The notes: a model not told the origin generated them from the letters alone. DNA of 64,000 nt from Acidobacteriota bacterium (GCA_016184105.1 JACPDI010000031.1:1-64000), one strand, 5' to 3'. Positions 17,604 through 28,543 are shown, counted from the stretch's first letter. Numbers and translations are program-made.

Positions 17604-19817
17604 CTATAACTCCGATTGAGGGACGATTTCAGAAATATCGGCGAGCTGGAGAACCAGGTCGCGCAGTTCCGCCATCAGCGCCAGCCGCGCGGTCTTGAGC
17701 GCGGCGTCATCGACCATGACGAAGACTTCGGTGAAGAAGCGATCGACCGCGGGACGCAGCGCCGAGATCTCGGTCAACGCGCGCCGGTAATCGCCGCCTG
17801 CGACCGCCTGCTGCACCGCCGGACGGCGCGCATCGAGCTGCTGGAGCAGCGCCTGCTCGGCCGGCTCGGTGAGCAGTGACCGCTCGAGCGGCGCGCGGGC
17901 GCGCTCCATGGGCACGCCCTCGTCCAGTTCCTTCGCGATGTTCTTCACGCGCTTGAACAGGACCGCGAGCGCGAGGAAATCCTCCCCCTTGCGGACGTCC
18001 TGGAGCGCGTCGGCGACGCGCCGCGCGCGGAACGGGCTGACGTCCCACTGCTGCGTCACGGCGCGCACCGTCTCGATGGGATAGCCGCGCTGCTCGAGCA
18101 CGAATCGCACGCGCTCTCCGACGAAGCCGCTGAAATAATTGAAGCCGCCCCAGGGGAAGCCGGTCTCGCCGATGTGCCTGCCGGCGCGTTCGCACAGCGC
18201 CTCCAGACCGATCTCCAGTCGCAGCCCGGTCAGCTCCGGCAGATCCATCAGGATGCGGACGATCCCCTGCATCTGCCGCCGGATCCCGTACGGGTCGCGC
18301 GACCCCGTCGGCCGCTCGCCCGCCTTGAAGAGCCCGACGACGGTATCGAGCTTGTCGGCGAGCGCGACCGACGCCCACGAGACGGCAGCCTCGACCAGGT
18401 CCGCGCGCTTCGGCGCGGCATCCGCCTCCACGGCAACCGGCAGGTAATGGTAGTAGATCGCCTTCCAGACCTGCTCGGGCGCCCCCTCTTCGCGCGCGTA
18501 AATGCCGCCCATCGTGCCCTGCAGCTCGGTGAACTCGAAGACCATGTCGGTCGTCAGGTCCGCCTTGGCGAGGCGCGCGGCCGTGGCGGCGAACTCCGCC
18601 TGATCGGGCTTCCCAAAAGTCTCCGCGGCAATCCAGCGAGCCAGCTCCTCGATGCGTTCCGCCTTCGCGCGATAGCTGCCGAGCTGCTTGTGGAACAGCA
18701 GCGTCTCGAGCCGCGCGAGCCGCGACTCGAGCGGCGTCTTGAGGTCGCTGTCCCAGAAGAACTTCGCGTCCCGCAGCCGCGCGGCGAGCACCCGCTCCGC
18801 GTTGGTCGAAATCGTGCGCTTGTCCTGCGGCTCCGTGTTGGTCACCGCAAGGAACGCGGGCTTCAGCTTGCCGTGCTCGTCCACCACCGGAAAGAAGTGC
18901 TGGTGGTGAATCATCGAGGTCGTGAGCACTTCCGGCGGAAGATCCAGGAACGCAGGATCGAACGCGCCGGCGATGACCGTCGGGTACTCGACGAGGTCCG
19001 GCACCTCCTGCAGCAGCTCGGCGTGCCCCATCGGCAGCACGCGGGCGTTCAGCCGTCGCGCGTGCATGTCCAGCTCGCGCGTGACGCGCTCGCGGCGCTC
19101 CGTGCGATCCAGCACGACGAAATGCTCCGCCAGGCGCGAACGGTACTCGTCGAAGTTGCGGACCTTGATCGATCGCCCGGCGCGGCCGCTCGTGGCGAGG
19201 AACCGGTGCCCGTAGGTCAGCGCCGCCGACTGGACCTCCTGTACGTTCGGCCCGCGCGCCAGCTCGGTGCGACCGATCGTGAACGGGACGACGCGCCCTC
19301 CGTACAGAAACAGCAGCCACCGGATCGGACGGCCGAAGACCAGCTCCCCCTTCCCGTCGGGCAGCTCCGCGTCCCAGTGCATCTGCTTCGGGAACGACAG
19401 GCTCCTGAGGAGCACGCTCAGCACGCCGGGCAGCACGTCGGCCGCCGCACGGCCGCGATGGTGGCGATTGACCGCGAGGTACTCCCCCTTGGCGGTGGTC
19501 ACACGCGCGAGCCGGTCGACTTCGACGCCGTTCTTTCTGGCAAAGCCGGCCGCCGCAGCCGTGGGCTGGCCATCCCTGAAGGCGGCCGACACGGGAGGGC
19601 CGGTGATCACTTCCTCGAGGTCCTCCTGCCGCTCGGCGACTTTTCCGACGCGAAGCGCCAGCCGCCGTGGAGTGGCGAACGTCTCGGCGGGATCGGACTT
19701 GAGCCGGAACTCGGCGAGGGTCGCGTCGGCTCGCTCCTTGAGCTGACGCGTCAGCCCCGGCAGCCACGAGGCCGGCAGCTCCTCGGTGCCGATTTCGATG
19801 AGCAGCTCGCGGTCCAT
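17604..19817 (-). CDS. glyS: Glycyl-tRNA synthetase beta subunit
   Basis: 737 residues starting MDRELLIEIGTEELPASWLP, the canonical start of GlyS. Conserved segments include FATPRRLALRV, FPKQMHW and a C-terminal DALR-like anticodon-binding domain with FFTEVFVMVDD. Together with GlyQ it forms the alpha2-beta2 class II enzyme charging tRNA-Gly. The start codon directly follows the glyQ stop with no gap, and ppdK follows after six bases. Confidence 0.96.
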   Translation of the reverse strand: MDRELLIEIGTEELPASWLPGLTRQLKERADATLAEFRLKSDPAETFATPRRLALRVGKVAERQEDLEEVITGPPVSAAFRDGQPTAAAAGFARKNGVEVDRLARVTTAKGEYLAVNRHHRGRAAADVLPGVLSVLLRSLSFPKQMHWDAELPDGKGELVFGRPIRWLLFLYGGRVVPFTIGRTELARGPNVQEVQSAALTYGHRFLATSGRAGRSIKVRNFDEYRSRLAEHFVVLDRTERRERVTRELDMHARRLNARVLPMGHAELLQEVPDLVEYPTVIAGAFDPAFLDLPPEVLTTSMIHHQHFFPVVDEHGKLKPAFLAVTNTEPQDKRTISTNAERVLAARLRDAKFFWDSDLKTPLESRLARLETLLFHKQLGSYRAKAERIEELARWIAAETFGKPDQAEFAATAARLAKADLTTDMVFEFTELQGTMGGIYAREEGAPEQVWKAIYYHYLPVAVEADAAPKRADLVEAAVSWASVALADKLDTVVGLFKAGERPTGSRDPYGIRRQMQGIVRILMDLPELTGLRLEIGLEALCERAGRHIGETGFPWGGFNYFSGFVGERVRFVLEQRGYPIETVRAVTQQWDVSPFRARRVADALQDVRKGEDFLALAVLFKRVKNIAKELDEGVPMERARAPLERSLLTEPAEQALLQQLDARRPAVQQAVAGGDYRRALTEISALRPAVDRFFTEVFVMVDDAALKTARLALMAELRDLVLQLADISEIVPQSEL

Positions 19818-20771
19818 CTAGGGTTTTTCCCCCGCGGTCTCCGGCTGCCCGGAGCCCTCCGCCCTGACCTCTGGCCTCTGGTCCCTGGCCTCCGGCTCCC
19901 CCACCCACGCCTTCGCGATGGCCACGGCAAGCTGGCGCACGCGCAGGATGTAGGCCGCGCGCTCCGTCACGCCGATGCTGCCGGATGCGTCGAGGATGTT
20001 GAACGCGTGGGAGCACTTCAGGCAGTACTCGAGCGCCGGCAGCACGAGCCCGGAGGCGAGCAGCGTCCGCGCGAAGGCGTAGTACTCGTCGAACCAGCGC
20101 CGGTGCTGTTCGGCGAACTGCGCGCGCGGGATTCCCACCTGGCCGAACACGTATTTGGACTGCTCCACCTCGTCGCGGTGCCGCACGTCCCGGTACTTCA
20201 CGCCGCTCGCCCATTCGAGGTCGTAGACGTCTTCCACTCCTTGAAGGGACATCGCGAGACGCTCGAGGCCGTAGGTCAGCTCCACCGAAATGGGCGCAAG
20301 GTCGAGGCCTCCGGCCTGCTGGAAATAGGTGAACTGCGTGATCTCGAGCCCGTCGAAGAGCACCTGCCAGCCGATGCCCCACGCCCCGAGCGTCGGCGAC
20401 TCCCAGTTGTCTTCCTCGAACCGCACGTCGTGCGCGCGCAGGTCGATCCCGCAGGCCTCCAGGCTCTGGAGGTACAGCGCCTGCGCTTCATCGGGCGCCG
20501 GCTTGAGGATCACCTGGAACTGGTGGTGTTTGAACAGGCGGTTCGGGTTCTCGCCGAAGCGGCCGTCAGCGGGGCGCCGCGATGGCTGCACGTACGCGAC
20601 GCTCCACGGCGACGGCCCGAGCACCCGGAGAAACGTCTCGGGGTGCATCGTGCCGGCGCCCATCTCGGTATCGAGCGGCTGCTGCAGGAGGCCCCCGCGC
20701 GAGGCCCAGAACTCCGACAGCTTGAAAATGAGATCCTGCAGCGTCAGCATTATCGATTCGCGCGCGCTCAC
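19818..20771 (-). CDS. glyQ: Glycyl-tRNA synthetase alpha subunit, with repeat-derived tail
   Basis: 317 residues from the GTG at 20771, which overlaps the recO stop (GTGA); the ATG at 20750 ([19 protein letters not shown]) is the family-typical start and equally possible. Catalytic-core motifs: [31 protein letters not shown] and [12 protein letters not shown]. The native fold should end near [11 protein letters not shown]. The final 26 or so residues (charged, rich in E, R, P and G) are encoded by an AGAGGCC-type repeat at 19865-19896 and are absent from ordinary GlyQ. Confidence 0.95.
   Translation of the reverse strand: MSARESIMLTLQDLIFKLSEFWASRGGLLQQPLDTEMGAGTMHPETFLRVLGPSPWSVAYVQPSRRPADGRFGENPNRLFKHHQFQVILKPAPDEAQALYLQSLEACGIDLRAHDVRFEEDNWESPTLGAWGIGWQVLFDGLEITQFTYFQQAGGLDLAPISVELTYGLERLAMSLQGVEDVYDLEWASGVKYRDVRHRDEVEQSKYVFGQVGIPRAQFAEQHRRWFDEYYAFARTLLASGLVLPALEYCLKCSHAFNILDASGSIGVTERAAYILRVRQLAVAIAKAWVGEPEARDQRPEVRAEGSGQPETAGEKP
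19865..19896. repeat. AGAGGCC-type repeat encoding the GlyQ tail
   Basis: TGACCTCTGGCCTCTGGTCC and the following CTGGCCTCCGGC match, in reverse complement, the repeats at 12052-12088 and 10914-10938. It lies in the last codons of glyQ. Confidence 0.6.
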
Positions 20772-21523
20772 CTGAGCTCACGCAGCACGCGCGCGCTCTT
20801 CAGCTCCTTGTCGAGATGCGCCGCAATCAGCTTGCGGTGCGCGCGCTCCAGCTCGCGCGCGGCGCGCGCCGGCAGCACCGCGCCGGCCAGCTCGCCGGGC
20901 GTCATCCGCCGCGCGGCGCGCAGAAACGCCATCGCATCGGCCGACAGCGCGGCCGACGCCCCCGCGTGCGCCGACGCACAGCGCCGGCACAGCATCACGC
21001 GGTCGCGCATCACGACCGCGGCCCCGCGCTCGAGCGACTCGCCGCACGCCGGGCACGCCAGGAGCGAGGGGTACACGCCCTGCAGCCGCAGCAGCCAGTA
21101 CTCGAAATATCGCGCCAGCGCCTCGACCGGCGCGCCGGCCGCGAGCGCATCGAGCGCGGACGCCCCGAGGCGGAACAGCGTCTCGCTCGGGTCCGCCTCC
21201 TGCGCCCACTCGTCGATCAGCTCGGCGAAATAGGAGACGTAACTGAGCGCCGCGTCGCTGCGCTCCCCGGCGAGGGCGAGGGGCGACCTCGCGGTCTCGA
21301 CGAAATTGATCCGCACCAGCTCGCGGTTCTCGCGCTCGTAGTACTGCACATCGCCCCGCGTCAGCGGCTCGAGCGCACCGACGAAGCGCGACCGCGGACG
21401 CCGCGCCCCCTTCGCCACGCCGCGCTTCTTGCCGCGGTCGCGCGTGAGGAACACGACAATCCGATCGGCCTCGCCAAGCTTATAGGTACGAAGGACCAGC
21501 GCTTCGGACCGGTACACAGGCAC
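20768..21523 (-). CDS. recO: DNA repair protein RecO
   Basis: 251 residues. The GTG at 21523 follows a GGGGGA site with 8-base spacing and gives [23 protein letters not shown], the typical RecO OB-fold N-terminus; a longer in-frame reading runs back into mgtE and is rejected. Further landmarks: [13 protein letters not shown], and a zinc-finger pair CPAC...CRRC in the helical C-terminal domain. RecO works with RecR and RecF to load RecA on SSB-coated gaps. It is 26 bp after mgtE and overlaps glyQ by four bases. Confidence 0.92.
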   Translation of the reverse strand: MPVYRSEALVLRTYKLGEADRIVVFLTRDRGKKRGVAKGARRPRSRFVGALEPLTRGDVQYYERENRELVRINFVETARSPLALAGERSDAALSYVSYFAELIDEWAQEADPSETLFRLGASALDALAAGAPVEALARYFEYWLLRLQGVYPSLLACPACGESLERGAAVVMRDRVMLCRRCASAHAGASAALSADAMAFLRAARRMTPGELAGAVLPARAARELERAHRKLIAAHLDKELKSARVLRELR

Positions 21524-21549
21524 GGGGCAATTCCCCCATCTTATCGCGC

Positions 21550-22923
21550 CTAGCGGGGGTTCTGCAGGTATCGCAGGAAGATCGTCCCGAGGCCGAGGAA
21601 CGAGAAGAAGCCGAACACGTCGGTCAGCGTCGTGATGAAGACGGACGAGGCCAGCGCCGGGTCGACCTTCAGGGCGCGGAGCGCCAGCGGGATCAGCGTG
21701 CCGGCGGTCGCCGCGACGAACATGTTGATGATCATCGCCATGGCGAGCACCGCCCCCAGGAACGGGTTCCCCTGCAGCGCCCAGGCGCCGAGGGCCGCAA
21801 TCGTGCCGAGCGCAACGCCGTTGCCCAGCCCGACCACCGCTTCCTTCATCAGCGCCTTGCGGCTGTTGCTCCACGTCAGCTCGCCGAGCGCGATCCCGCG
21901 GACAATCACCGTCAGCGTCTGCGTGGCCGCGTTGCCCCCCATGCCCGCCACAATGGGCATGAAGACCGCCAGGGCGACCACCTGGCTGATGGTGCCCTGG
22001 AACAGCGCGACGACCGAGGCCGCGATGAACGCCGTCACGAGGTTCACCGCCAGCCACGGCAGACGCTTCCGCAGCGATTCCATCGGCGAGGTCAGCACGT
22101 GGTCGTCGCCGGGCACGCCCGCCAGGCGGTACACGTCCTCGGTCGCCTCGTCCTTGATGACATCGATGACGTCATCGACGGTGATGATCCCGACCAGCTT
22201 GTTCTCCTCGTCCACGACCGGGATCGCCAGCAGGTTATAGGAGGCGACCTGCCGCGCCACCTCCTCCTGGTCGGTATCCACGCGGACGCTGATCAGGTCC
22301 GTCGTCATGATGCGCTTGAGCGGCGTCTCGGGAGGCACCAGCAGGAGGCGGCGCAGGGAGACGACGCCCACCAGGTGCCGGCGGGCGTCGACCACGTAGA
22401 GATAGAAGACCATCTCCACTTCGCGCGAGCCCTGGAGCGCGGCGATCGCTTCGTTGACCGTCATGTCTTCGGCAAGCGCGAAGACATTCGGGTTCATGAT
22501 GCGGCCGGCGGTCTGCTCGGGATACTCGAGCAACTCGCCGACGCCGCCGCCCGGCCTGGGCTTAATTAGCGCGAGGACCGCGCTCGACAGCTCGTCAGGC
22601 AGGTTATCGACGATGGCGGCCGCATCGTCGGACGGCAGTTCCTGGAGGAGGCGGACGATTTCCTCGGCAGAGTGGTCCGACAGCAGGTCGGCCGCCCCCT
22701 CGGGGCCCAGCTCGGAGATGGACTCCATCGCCAGGCGCGGGGCGCGCTCGACGAGGAGCGAGAACGCGGACCGGCGCTCCTTGTCCGTCACCGCGCTGAA
22801 GATCTGCGCCAGGTCGGCGGCGTACTGTTTCTGGAGCAGGTTCACCAGGTTGGACGTCGCCCCCATGCGCAGCAGGCGCTTGACGGAATCGACGATGACC
22901 TCGTGTTTGCGCGGAGCCGCCAT
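21550..22923 (-). CDS. mgtE: MgtE-family magnesium transporter
   Basis: 457 residues. Domain order: an N-terminal MgtE superhelical domain with LLSDHSAEEIVRLLQELPSDD, two CBS domains (residues about 135-255, IPVVDEENKLVGIITVDDVI), a connecting plug helix, then five membrane helices (LAVFMPIVAGMGGNAATQTL, carrying the conserved selectivity-filter region). Mg2+-gated channel of the inner membrane. First gene of the mgtE-recO-glyQ-glyS-ppdK-corA-mutL run; the 129-bp region ahead contains an imperfect inverted repeat. Confidence 0.94.
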   Translation of the reverse strand: MAAPRKHEVIVDSVKRLLRMGATSNLVNLLQKQYAADLAQIFSAVTDKERRSAFSLLVERAPRLAMESISELGPEGAADLLSDHSAEEIVRLLQELPSDDAAAIVDNLPDELSSAVLALIKPRPGGGVGELLEYPEQTAGRIMNPNVFALAEDMTVNEAIAALQGSREVEMVFYLYVVDARRHLVGVVSLRRLLLVPPETPLKRIMTTDLISVRVDTDQEEVARQVASYNLLAIPVVDEENKLVGIITVDDVIDVIKDEATEDVYRLAGVPGDDHVLTSPMESLRKRLPWLAVNLVTAFIAASVVALFQGTISQVVALAVFMPIVAGMGGNAATQTLTVIVRGIALGELTWSNSRKALMKEAVVGLGNGVALGTIAALGAWALQGNPFLGAVLAMAMIINMFVAATAGTLIPLALRALKVDPALASSVFITTLTDVFGFFSFLGLGTIFLRYLQNPR

Positions 22924-22973
22924 ATGGACGTCCGATCCTGATGAAGGAAACTCCTAAATTTACCATGGAGAAC

Positions 22974-23041
22974 ACACCGCTGAACACGCAGAAAACGCAG
23001 AATCAGAAGGAACTCCGCACGTTCGGCGGGTTCCGCGGTGA
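22974..23041. repeat. Imperfect inverted repeat between era and mgtE
   Basis: The 28-nt arm ACACCGCTGAACACGCAGAA... (22974-23001) pairs imperfectly with TCCGCACGTTCGG...CGCGGTGA (23014-23041) around a 12-nt loop. The ACGCAGAAAACGCAG wording is of a kind that recurs in intergenic DNA of some Acidobacteria and deltaproteobacteria (from memory, not checked). It fills most of the era-mgtE gap (22924-23052). Confidence 0.45.
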
Positions 23042-23052
23042 AAAGCGGGGCG

Positions 23053-23955
23053 CTACCTGCGGCGGTTGGTGCGCGGGACGCCCAGGTCGTCGAGGAGCCG
23101 GTCGTTTTCCCGCCAGTCGGCGTTCACCTTCACGCGCAGATCCAGGAAGACCTTGGTCCCGAACAGCGACTCGAGTTCCTTGCGCGCCTCGGTGCCGATC
23201 CGCTTGATCATCGCGCCGCCGCGGCCGATGACGATCGGCTTCTGAGATTCCCGTTCGACGAGGATGGTCGCAAACAGCCGCAGCAGGCCGCCTTCCCGGT
23301 CCGGCTCCTGGAACTGGTCGATGACCACGGCCGTCGTGAACGGCAGCTCCGCGCCCGTGTGCCGCAGCAGCTTCTCGCGGATGATCTCGCCGGCCATGAC
23401 GCGCTCCGCCTGGTCGGTGAGGTAGTCCTCTGGATAGAGGGGTTCCCCTTCGGGCAGGTGCGACACGATGACCTGTTCGAGTCGCTCGACGCCGTCGCCG
23501 TTGTCGGCCGAGACCGGCACGATGTCGGCAAATTCGTGCGCCTGTCGATACGAGTCGATGAGCGGCAGCAGCTTCGTCTTGGCGATCAGATCGATCTTGT
23601 TGAGGATCACGATGGCGGGAACCGACGCCTTCCTGACGAGGTCGAGCACGAACTGGTCGCCGTGACCGAACGCTTCCGACACGTCCTTGACGAGGCCCAG
23701 CACGTCCACGTCGCGAATGGTCTCGAGCGCGGCATCCACCATGCGGACGTTCAGCCGGTGCAGCGGGCGGTGAATCCCGGGCGTGTCGAGCACGACGATC
23801 TGGCCGTCAGGACGGTTCTTGACCGCGAGGATTCGGTTTCTCGTCGTCTGCGGCTTGTCGGAGACGATCGCGACCTTCGTCCCGATCATGCGGTTGAGCA
23901 GCGTTGATTTCCCGGCGTTCGGGCGGCCGATGAACGACACGAACCCGGAGCGCAT
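23053..23955 (-). CDS. era: GTPase Era
   Basis: 300 residues. G1 GRPNAGKST, G2 region TTRNRI, G3 DTPGI, G4 NKID, G5 VSADNGDG, then the C-terminal KH domain with KPIVIGRGGAMIKRIGTEAR. Essential GTPase binding the 3' end of 16S rRNA during 30S maturation. It lies two bases after the corC-like gene, in the common phoH-ybeY-corC-era order. Confidence 0.96.
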   Translation of the reverse strand: MRSGFVSFIGRPNAGKSTLLNRMIGTKVAIVSDKPQTTRNRILAVKNRPDGQIVVLDTPGIHRPLHRLNVRMVDAALETIRDVDVLGLVKDVSEAFGHGDQFVLDLVRKASVPAIVILNKIDLIAKTKLLPLIDSYRQAHEFADIVPVSADNGDGVERLEQVIVSHLPEGEPLYPEDYLTDQAERVMAGEIIREKLLRHTGAELPFTTAVVIDQFQEPDREGGLLRLFATILVERESQKPIVIGRGGAMIKRIGTEARKELESLFGTKVFLDLRVKVNADWRENDRLLDDLGVPRTNRRR

Positions 23956-23957
23956 CC

Positions 23958-25205
23958 CTACCCGCGCTCCTCGGCCTCGACGGTCTCGGGCTGCGGCGCG
24001 CGCCGCATTCGCACCTTGTGGATCCGGCGGCGCTCGGCCTCGAGCACTTCGACCGCCACGCCGTCAATCTGGAAGGTCTCTCCCACCGCCGGCACGCGGC
24101 CCAGATGCGTGAGCACGTAGCCGCCGACGGTTTCGAACCCCTCTGGCTCGATCGTGATCCCCAGGCGCTCGGCCATGTCCTCCACGCTCACCTTGGCGCT
24201 GAACGTGAAGGCGCCGCCCCCCTCGTCCACGATGGGCTCCGACTCGACGTCGTACTCGTCGCGGATCTCCCCCACCAGCTCCTCGAGAAGGTCCTCGAGC
24301 GTGACGAGGCCGGCGGTGCCGCCGTACTCGTCCACGACGATCGCGATCTGCACCTGCCCGCGCTGGAACTCCTTGAGAAGCTCCGCGACGCGCTTGGTCT
24401 CCGGCACGAACGTGGCCGCCCGCACGAGCGGGCCGAGCGACTCGTTCTCCCGGAGGTCGTCGTGGCGGATCAGGTCCTTCACGAAGACCACGCCGATGAT
24501 GTTATCGAGGTTCTCGGTGAAGACGGGCAGGCGTGAATATTCCTGCTCCTTGAAGAGCGCGCGCAGCTCTCCGATTGTCGCGTCGGCGGGAATGGCGGCG
24601 ATGTCTGGACGCGGCGTCATCACCTCGCGCACGAGCGTGTCACCGAAATCCACGATCGAGCGCAGGAGCTGGCGCTCTTCGCTCTCGGTGAGCGCGGGTT
24701 CCTGTTCCTGCGGCGCCTCCTGGCGCGCCGGCGCGTCTTCGCCGGCGTCCTGCCGGTCCTCGGCCCCCTCGCGCCGGCGATCGCGCGTGAGATTAATCAG
24801 GCCCGAGGAGAGCGGCGCCAGCGCGCGCACCACGGCATCGAAGGACGGCAGCAGCAGCTCGAGGACGCGCTCGGGGTCGCGCCGGATGATCAGCAGCGGG
24901 ATGAGATGCTCGCAGACCAGGACGAACACGCTGACCGCCGCCAGCAGCGCGGCGAACGACCGCCAGGTGCCGCCGCCGGTGAGCGTGGCCAGCAGCACGG
25001 TCGCGAGCGCGAAGATGATCCCCAGCAGCAGCCGGACGGGGAGGAACAGCCGCACGGGCTCGTCGAGATACCGCCCCAGCCGGTCGCGCGCGTCGCGCTC
25101 CACCATGAGCCGGAGCGACAGCTTCATCAAGGCGCTGAACGCCGCCTCGATCGTGCCCGCGTAGACCGCGGCCAGCCCGAGCAGAAAGAGAAGAAGCGGA
25201 ATCAT
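23958..25205 (-). CDS. CorC/HlyC-family CBS-domain membrane protein
   Basis: 415 residues. The N-terminal 130 or so residues form a DUF21/CNNM-like membrane domain (starting MIPLLLFLLGLAAVYAGTIE). An acidic/glutamine-rich linker (residues 150-180) follows, then a CBS pair with VREVMTPRPDIAAIP, and a C-terminal CorC_HlyC transporter-associated domain (VDEYGGTAGLVTLEDLLEE, GGYVLTHLGRVP). Family members are implicated in Mg2+ efflux or regulation. The ATG overlaps the ybeY stop by four bases (TCAT). Confidence 0.88.
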   Translation of the reverse strand: MIPLLLFLLGLAAVYAGTIEAAFSALMKLSLRLMVERDARDRLGRYLDEPVRLFLPVRLLLGIIFALATVLLATLTGGGTWRSFAALLAAVSVFVLVCEHLIPLLIIRRDPERVLELLLPSFDAVVRALAPLSSGLINLTRDRRREGAEDRQDAGEDAPARQEAPQEQEPALTESEERQLLRSIVDFGDTLVREVMTPRPDIAAIPADATIGELRALFKEQEYSRLPVFTENLDNIIGVVFVKDLIRHDDLRENESLGPLVRAATFVPETKRVAELLKEFQRGQVQIAIVVDEYGGTAGLVTLEDLLEELVGEIRDEYDVESEPIVDEGGGAFTFSAKVSVEDMAERLGITIEPEGFETVGGYVLTHLGRVPAVGETFQIDGVAVEVLEAERRRIHKVRMRRAPQPETVEAEERG

Positions 25206-25702
25206 CGCGCGCGCTCGATCAGGCCTTCGCGGAGGCCGCCCCTGCGCCGCAGCCGGGCTTCGAGGCGCGCCATCCGGCCCCGGTCCCGCTCATGATCGTA
25301 CCCGATCAGGTGCAGGAGCCCGTGCAGTGCCAGGACGCGCAATTCCGTGCGGAGGGCATGGCCGGCCTCGCGCGCCTGTTTCGCGGCCACCCCGCGGGCG
25401 ATGACGATGTCGCCGAGTGAGAAAAAGGGGTTGGGAGCCTTCTTCCGCATCTGCCGGCGCGAAAAAGGCTCCCGACCCCTTTTTCTCACCGCAAACGACA
25501 AGACGTCGGTCGCGTAGTCCTGCTTTCGGTAGGTGCGATTCAGCGCGCGCATGCGCGCGTCGGAGACGAGCGCGACCGTCACCTGGCCGCGCGCGCGGCG
25601 GGGCGCGACGGCGGCGAGCCAGGCCGCCAGGCCGGGGACGCGGGCCGGCCGCCCGTACGCGTCCACGATGGCGACGCGAAGCCGACTGTCGGGATCGGCC
25701 AA
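25202..25702 (-). CDS. ybeY: Endoribonuclease YbeY carrying an in-frame palindromic insertion
   Basis: 166 residues, TTG start at 25702 immediately after the phoH stop. The zinc/catalytic motif HGLLHLIGYDHERD and the preceding DYATDVLSF and LGDIVIARG segments define YbeY, the single-strand-specific metallo-RNase needed for 16S rRNA 3' maturation. Between VLSFA and LGDIVI, where other YbeY proteins have a short loop, there are 24 residues (VRKRGREPFSRRQMRKKAPN and the following PFFS) encoded exactly by the 73-bp palindrome at 25417-25489. The frame is intact and the active site unaffected, so the protein is probably functional. Confidence 0.92.
   Translation of the reverse strand: MADPDSRLRVAIVDAYGRPARVPGLAAWLAAVAPRRARGQVTVALVSDARMRALNRTYRKQDYATDVLSFAVRKRGREPFSRRQMRKKAPNPFFSLGDIVIARGVAAKQAREAGHALRTELRVLALHGLLHLIGYDHERDRGRMARLEARLRRRGGLREGLIERAR
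25417..25489. repeat. 73-bp palindrome inside ybeY (type III)
   Basis: Arms 25417-25439 (GTGAGAAAAAGGGGTTGGGA and following GCC) and 25467-25489 are reverse complements over 23 nt with a single mismatch, around a 27-nt loop. It is entirely within the coding sequence and leaves the frame open in the direction of translation. Confidence 0.85.
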
Positions 25703-26689
<987 letters not shown>

Positions 26690-26761
26690 GGCGGCTGCCG
26701 CTCAGCGGCTGAAGCGGGGTGCCGTGCAATTCTACTACGGTCCGGCTGAACGCCCGGACCT

Positions 26762-28543
26762 TTACGTGCCTTTCCGAATCTGCAAGTGGAGTTCCCGGAG
26801 CTGGCGCTGATCGACCGGCGATGGCGCCCCCGCCATGAGATCGACGGCCTGGGCCGTTTTCGGGAACGCCATGACATCGCGGATCGACTGCTCGCCGGCG
26901 AGCAGCATGACCAGCCGGTCGACCCCGAGCGCGATGCCGCCGTGCGGCGGCGTGCCGTACTGAAGCGCCTCGAGGAAGAACCCGAACCGCGCCTTCGCTT
27001 CTTCCTCGGCAATCCCGAGCAGCCGGAACATGCGCGACTGGAGCTGCTGATCGTGAATCCGGATGCTCCCGCCGCCGATTTCCGTCCCGTTCAGCACCAG
27101 ATCGTACGCCTTGGCGCGCACCGCCCCGGGCTCGCTCTCCATGCGCGCCAGATCCTCGTCGAGCGGCGAGGTGAATGGATGGTGCATCGCGAAGTAGCGC
27201 CCGTCCTCCTCGCTCCACTCGAGCAGCGGGAAGTCCACGACCCACAGGAAGCGGAAGTCGGCCGGCTTCAGCAGATCGAGCTTCTTCGCGAGCAGCAGCC
27301 GGAGCTGGCCGAGCAGTTTCGAGGTCGCCTCCGGCTCGCCGGCCGCCATCAGCAGCAGGTCACCGGGTTGCGCCTTCGCCTGCTGCAGCGCGGCGCGCAG
27401 GGCGTCTTCGCCAAGCGCCTTCAGCGCGGAGCTCTGCACCGTGCCTTCCGCCGCGCGCGCCCAGATCAGTCCCGACGCCCCGAGCTGTTTCGCCTGCTCC
27501 GTCAGCTCATCGGTCTCGCGGCGCGAGAACCTCGCCGCGCCAGGCACGGCAATCGCGCGGACGGCCCCCTTCGCGGCGAGCGCATCGCGGAACGGCGGGA
27601 ACGGCGATGCCGAAAACAGCGTCGAGAGATCCTCGATCGGCATCTCGACGCGGAGGTCCGGCTTGTCTGACCCGTAGCGCGCGATCGCCTCCGCATAGGA
27701 CATCCGCCGGAACGGCGTCACCGGCTCCTGCCCGATCAGCCGGAACATCGCGACGATGAGCGGCTCGATGACGCCGAAGACCAGCTCGCGGGTGGCGAAG
27801 GACATTTCGACGTCCACCTGCGTGAACTCGGGCTGGCGGTCGGCGCGCAGGTCCTCGTCGCGGAAGCACTTCACGATCTGGAAGTAGCGGTCCATCCCCG
27901 AGATCATCAGGATCTGCTTGAGGATCTGGGGGGACTGCGGCAGCGCGAAGAACTCGCCGGGGTGGATGCGGCTCGGCACCAGGTAGTCGCGCGCCCCTTC
28001 CGGCGTGGACTTGGTCAGGATGGGGGTCTCGATCTCGAGAAATCCCTGCGCGTCGAAGTAATTCCGGACGGCAAGGAGCACACGGTGCCGCAGCTCGAGA
28101 TTGTGCTGCATACGCGGGCGGCGCAGGTCGAGATAGCGGTAGCGCAGGCGCACGTCTTCATTGATCGTCGCCGACTCGTCCGCGATCGGAATCACGGGAG
28201 ACCGGGCCTCGCTCAGGATGCGGATCTCGCGCGCCGCCACTTCGATCTCGCCGGTGGCCACCTTCGGGTTCACCGCCTCGGCCGCGCGCTGCTCGACGGT
28301 TCCTGTCACCGCGATGACGAACTCTCCGCGCACGCGTTTTGCCACCTCTGCAATGGCATTGCGCGCGACGACTTGCGTGACCCCGTACCGGTCCCTCACG
28401 TCGATGAACACGAGCGAGCCGAGATCGCGGACGCGGTGCGCCCACCCGAGCAGGATCACGTCCCTGCCGGCGTGCTCGGGACGCAGCTCGCCGCATGTGT
28501 GGGTACGGTAGGTGTCGCCTAGCGGTTCCGCCATCGCATTCAC
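26762..28543 (-). CDS. aspS: Aspartyl-tRNA synthetase
   Basis: 593 residues. The N-terminal OB anticodon-binding domain ([23 protein letters not shown]) is followed by class II catalytic motifs: [40 protein letters not shown] (motif 2), the bacterial GAD insertion (residues 290-420), and [13 protein letters not shown] (motif 3). GTG 28543 overlaps the hisS stop; the ATG at 28534 is the alternative. Charges tRNA-Asp; whether it also charges tRNA-Asn cannot be told from this window. Confidence 0.96.
   Translation of the reverse strand: MNAMAEPLGDTYRTHTCGELRPEHAGRDVILLGWAHRVRDLGSLVFIDVRDRYGVTQVVARNAIAEVAKRVRGEFVIAVTGTVEQRAAEAVNPKVATGEIEVAAREIRILSEARSPVIPIADESATINEDVRLRYRYLDLRRPRMQHNLELRHRVLLAVRNYFDAQGFLEIETPILTKSTPEGARDYLVPSRIHPGEFFALPQSPQILKQILMISGMDRYFQIVKCFRDEDLRADRQPEFTQVDVEMSFATRELVFGVIEPLIVAMFRLIGQEPVTPFRRMSYAEAIARYGSDKPDLRVEMPIEDLSTLFSASPFPPFRDALAAKGAVRAIAVPGAARFSRRETDELTEQAKQLGASGLIWARAAEGTVQSSALKALGEDALRAALQQAKAQPGDLLLMAAGEPEATSKLLGQLRLLLAKKLDLLKPADFRFLWVVDFPLLEWSEEDGRYFAMHHPFTSPLDEDLARMESEPGAVRAKAYDLVLNGTEIGGGSIRIHDQQLQSRMFRLLGIAEEEAKARFGFFLEALQYGTPPHGGIALGVDRLVMLLAGEQSIRDVMAFPKTAQAVDLMAGAPSPVDQRQLRELHLQIRKGT

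Noticed and set aside
14625-17609. 994-residue plus-strand open frame opposite ppdK
   Set aside because: It mirrors ppdK, whose motifs are all present on the minus strand; long antisense frames are expected in GC-rich DNA.
17707-20382. 891-residue minus-strand open frame over glyS/glyQ
   Set aside because: Out-of-frame shadow with arginine/alanine-rich composition, no start context.
18174-21233. 1019-residue plus-strand open frame opposite glyS, glyQ and recO
   Set aside because: Composition is R/L/H/D-rich shadow coding, no domain, and it spans three well-supported genes.
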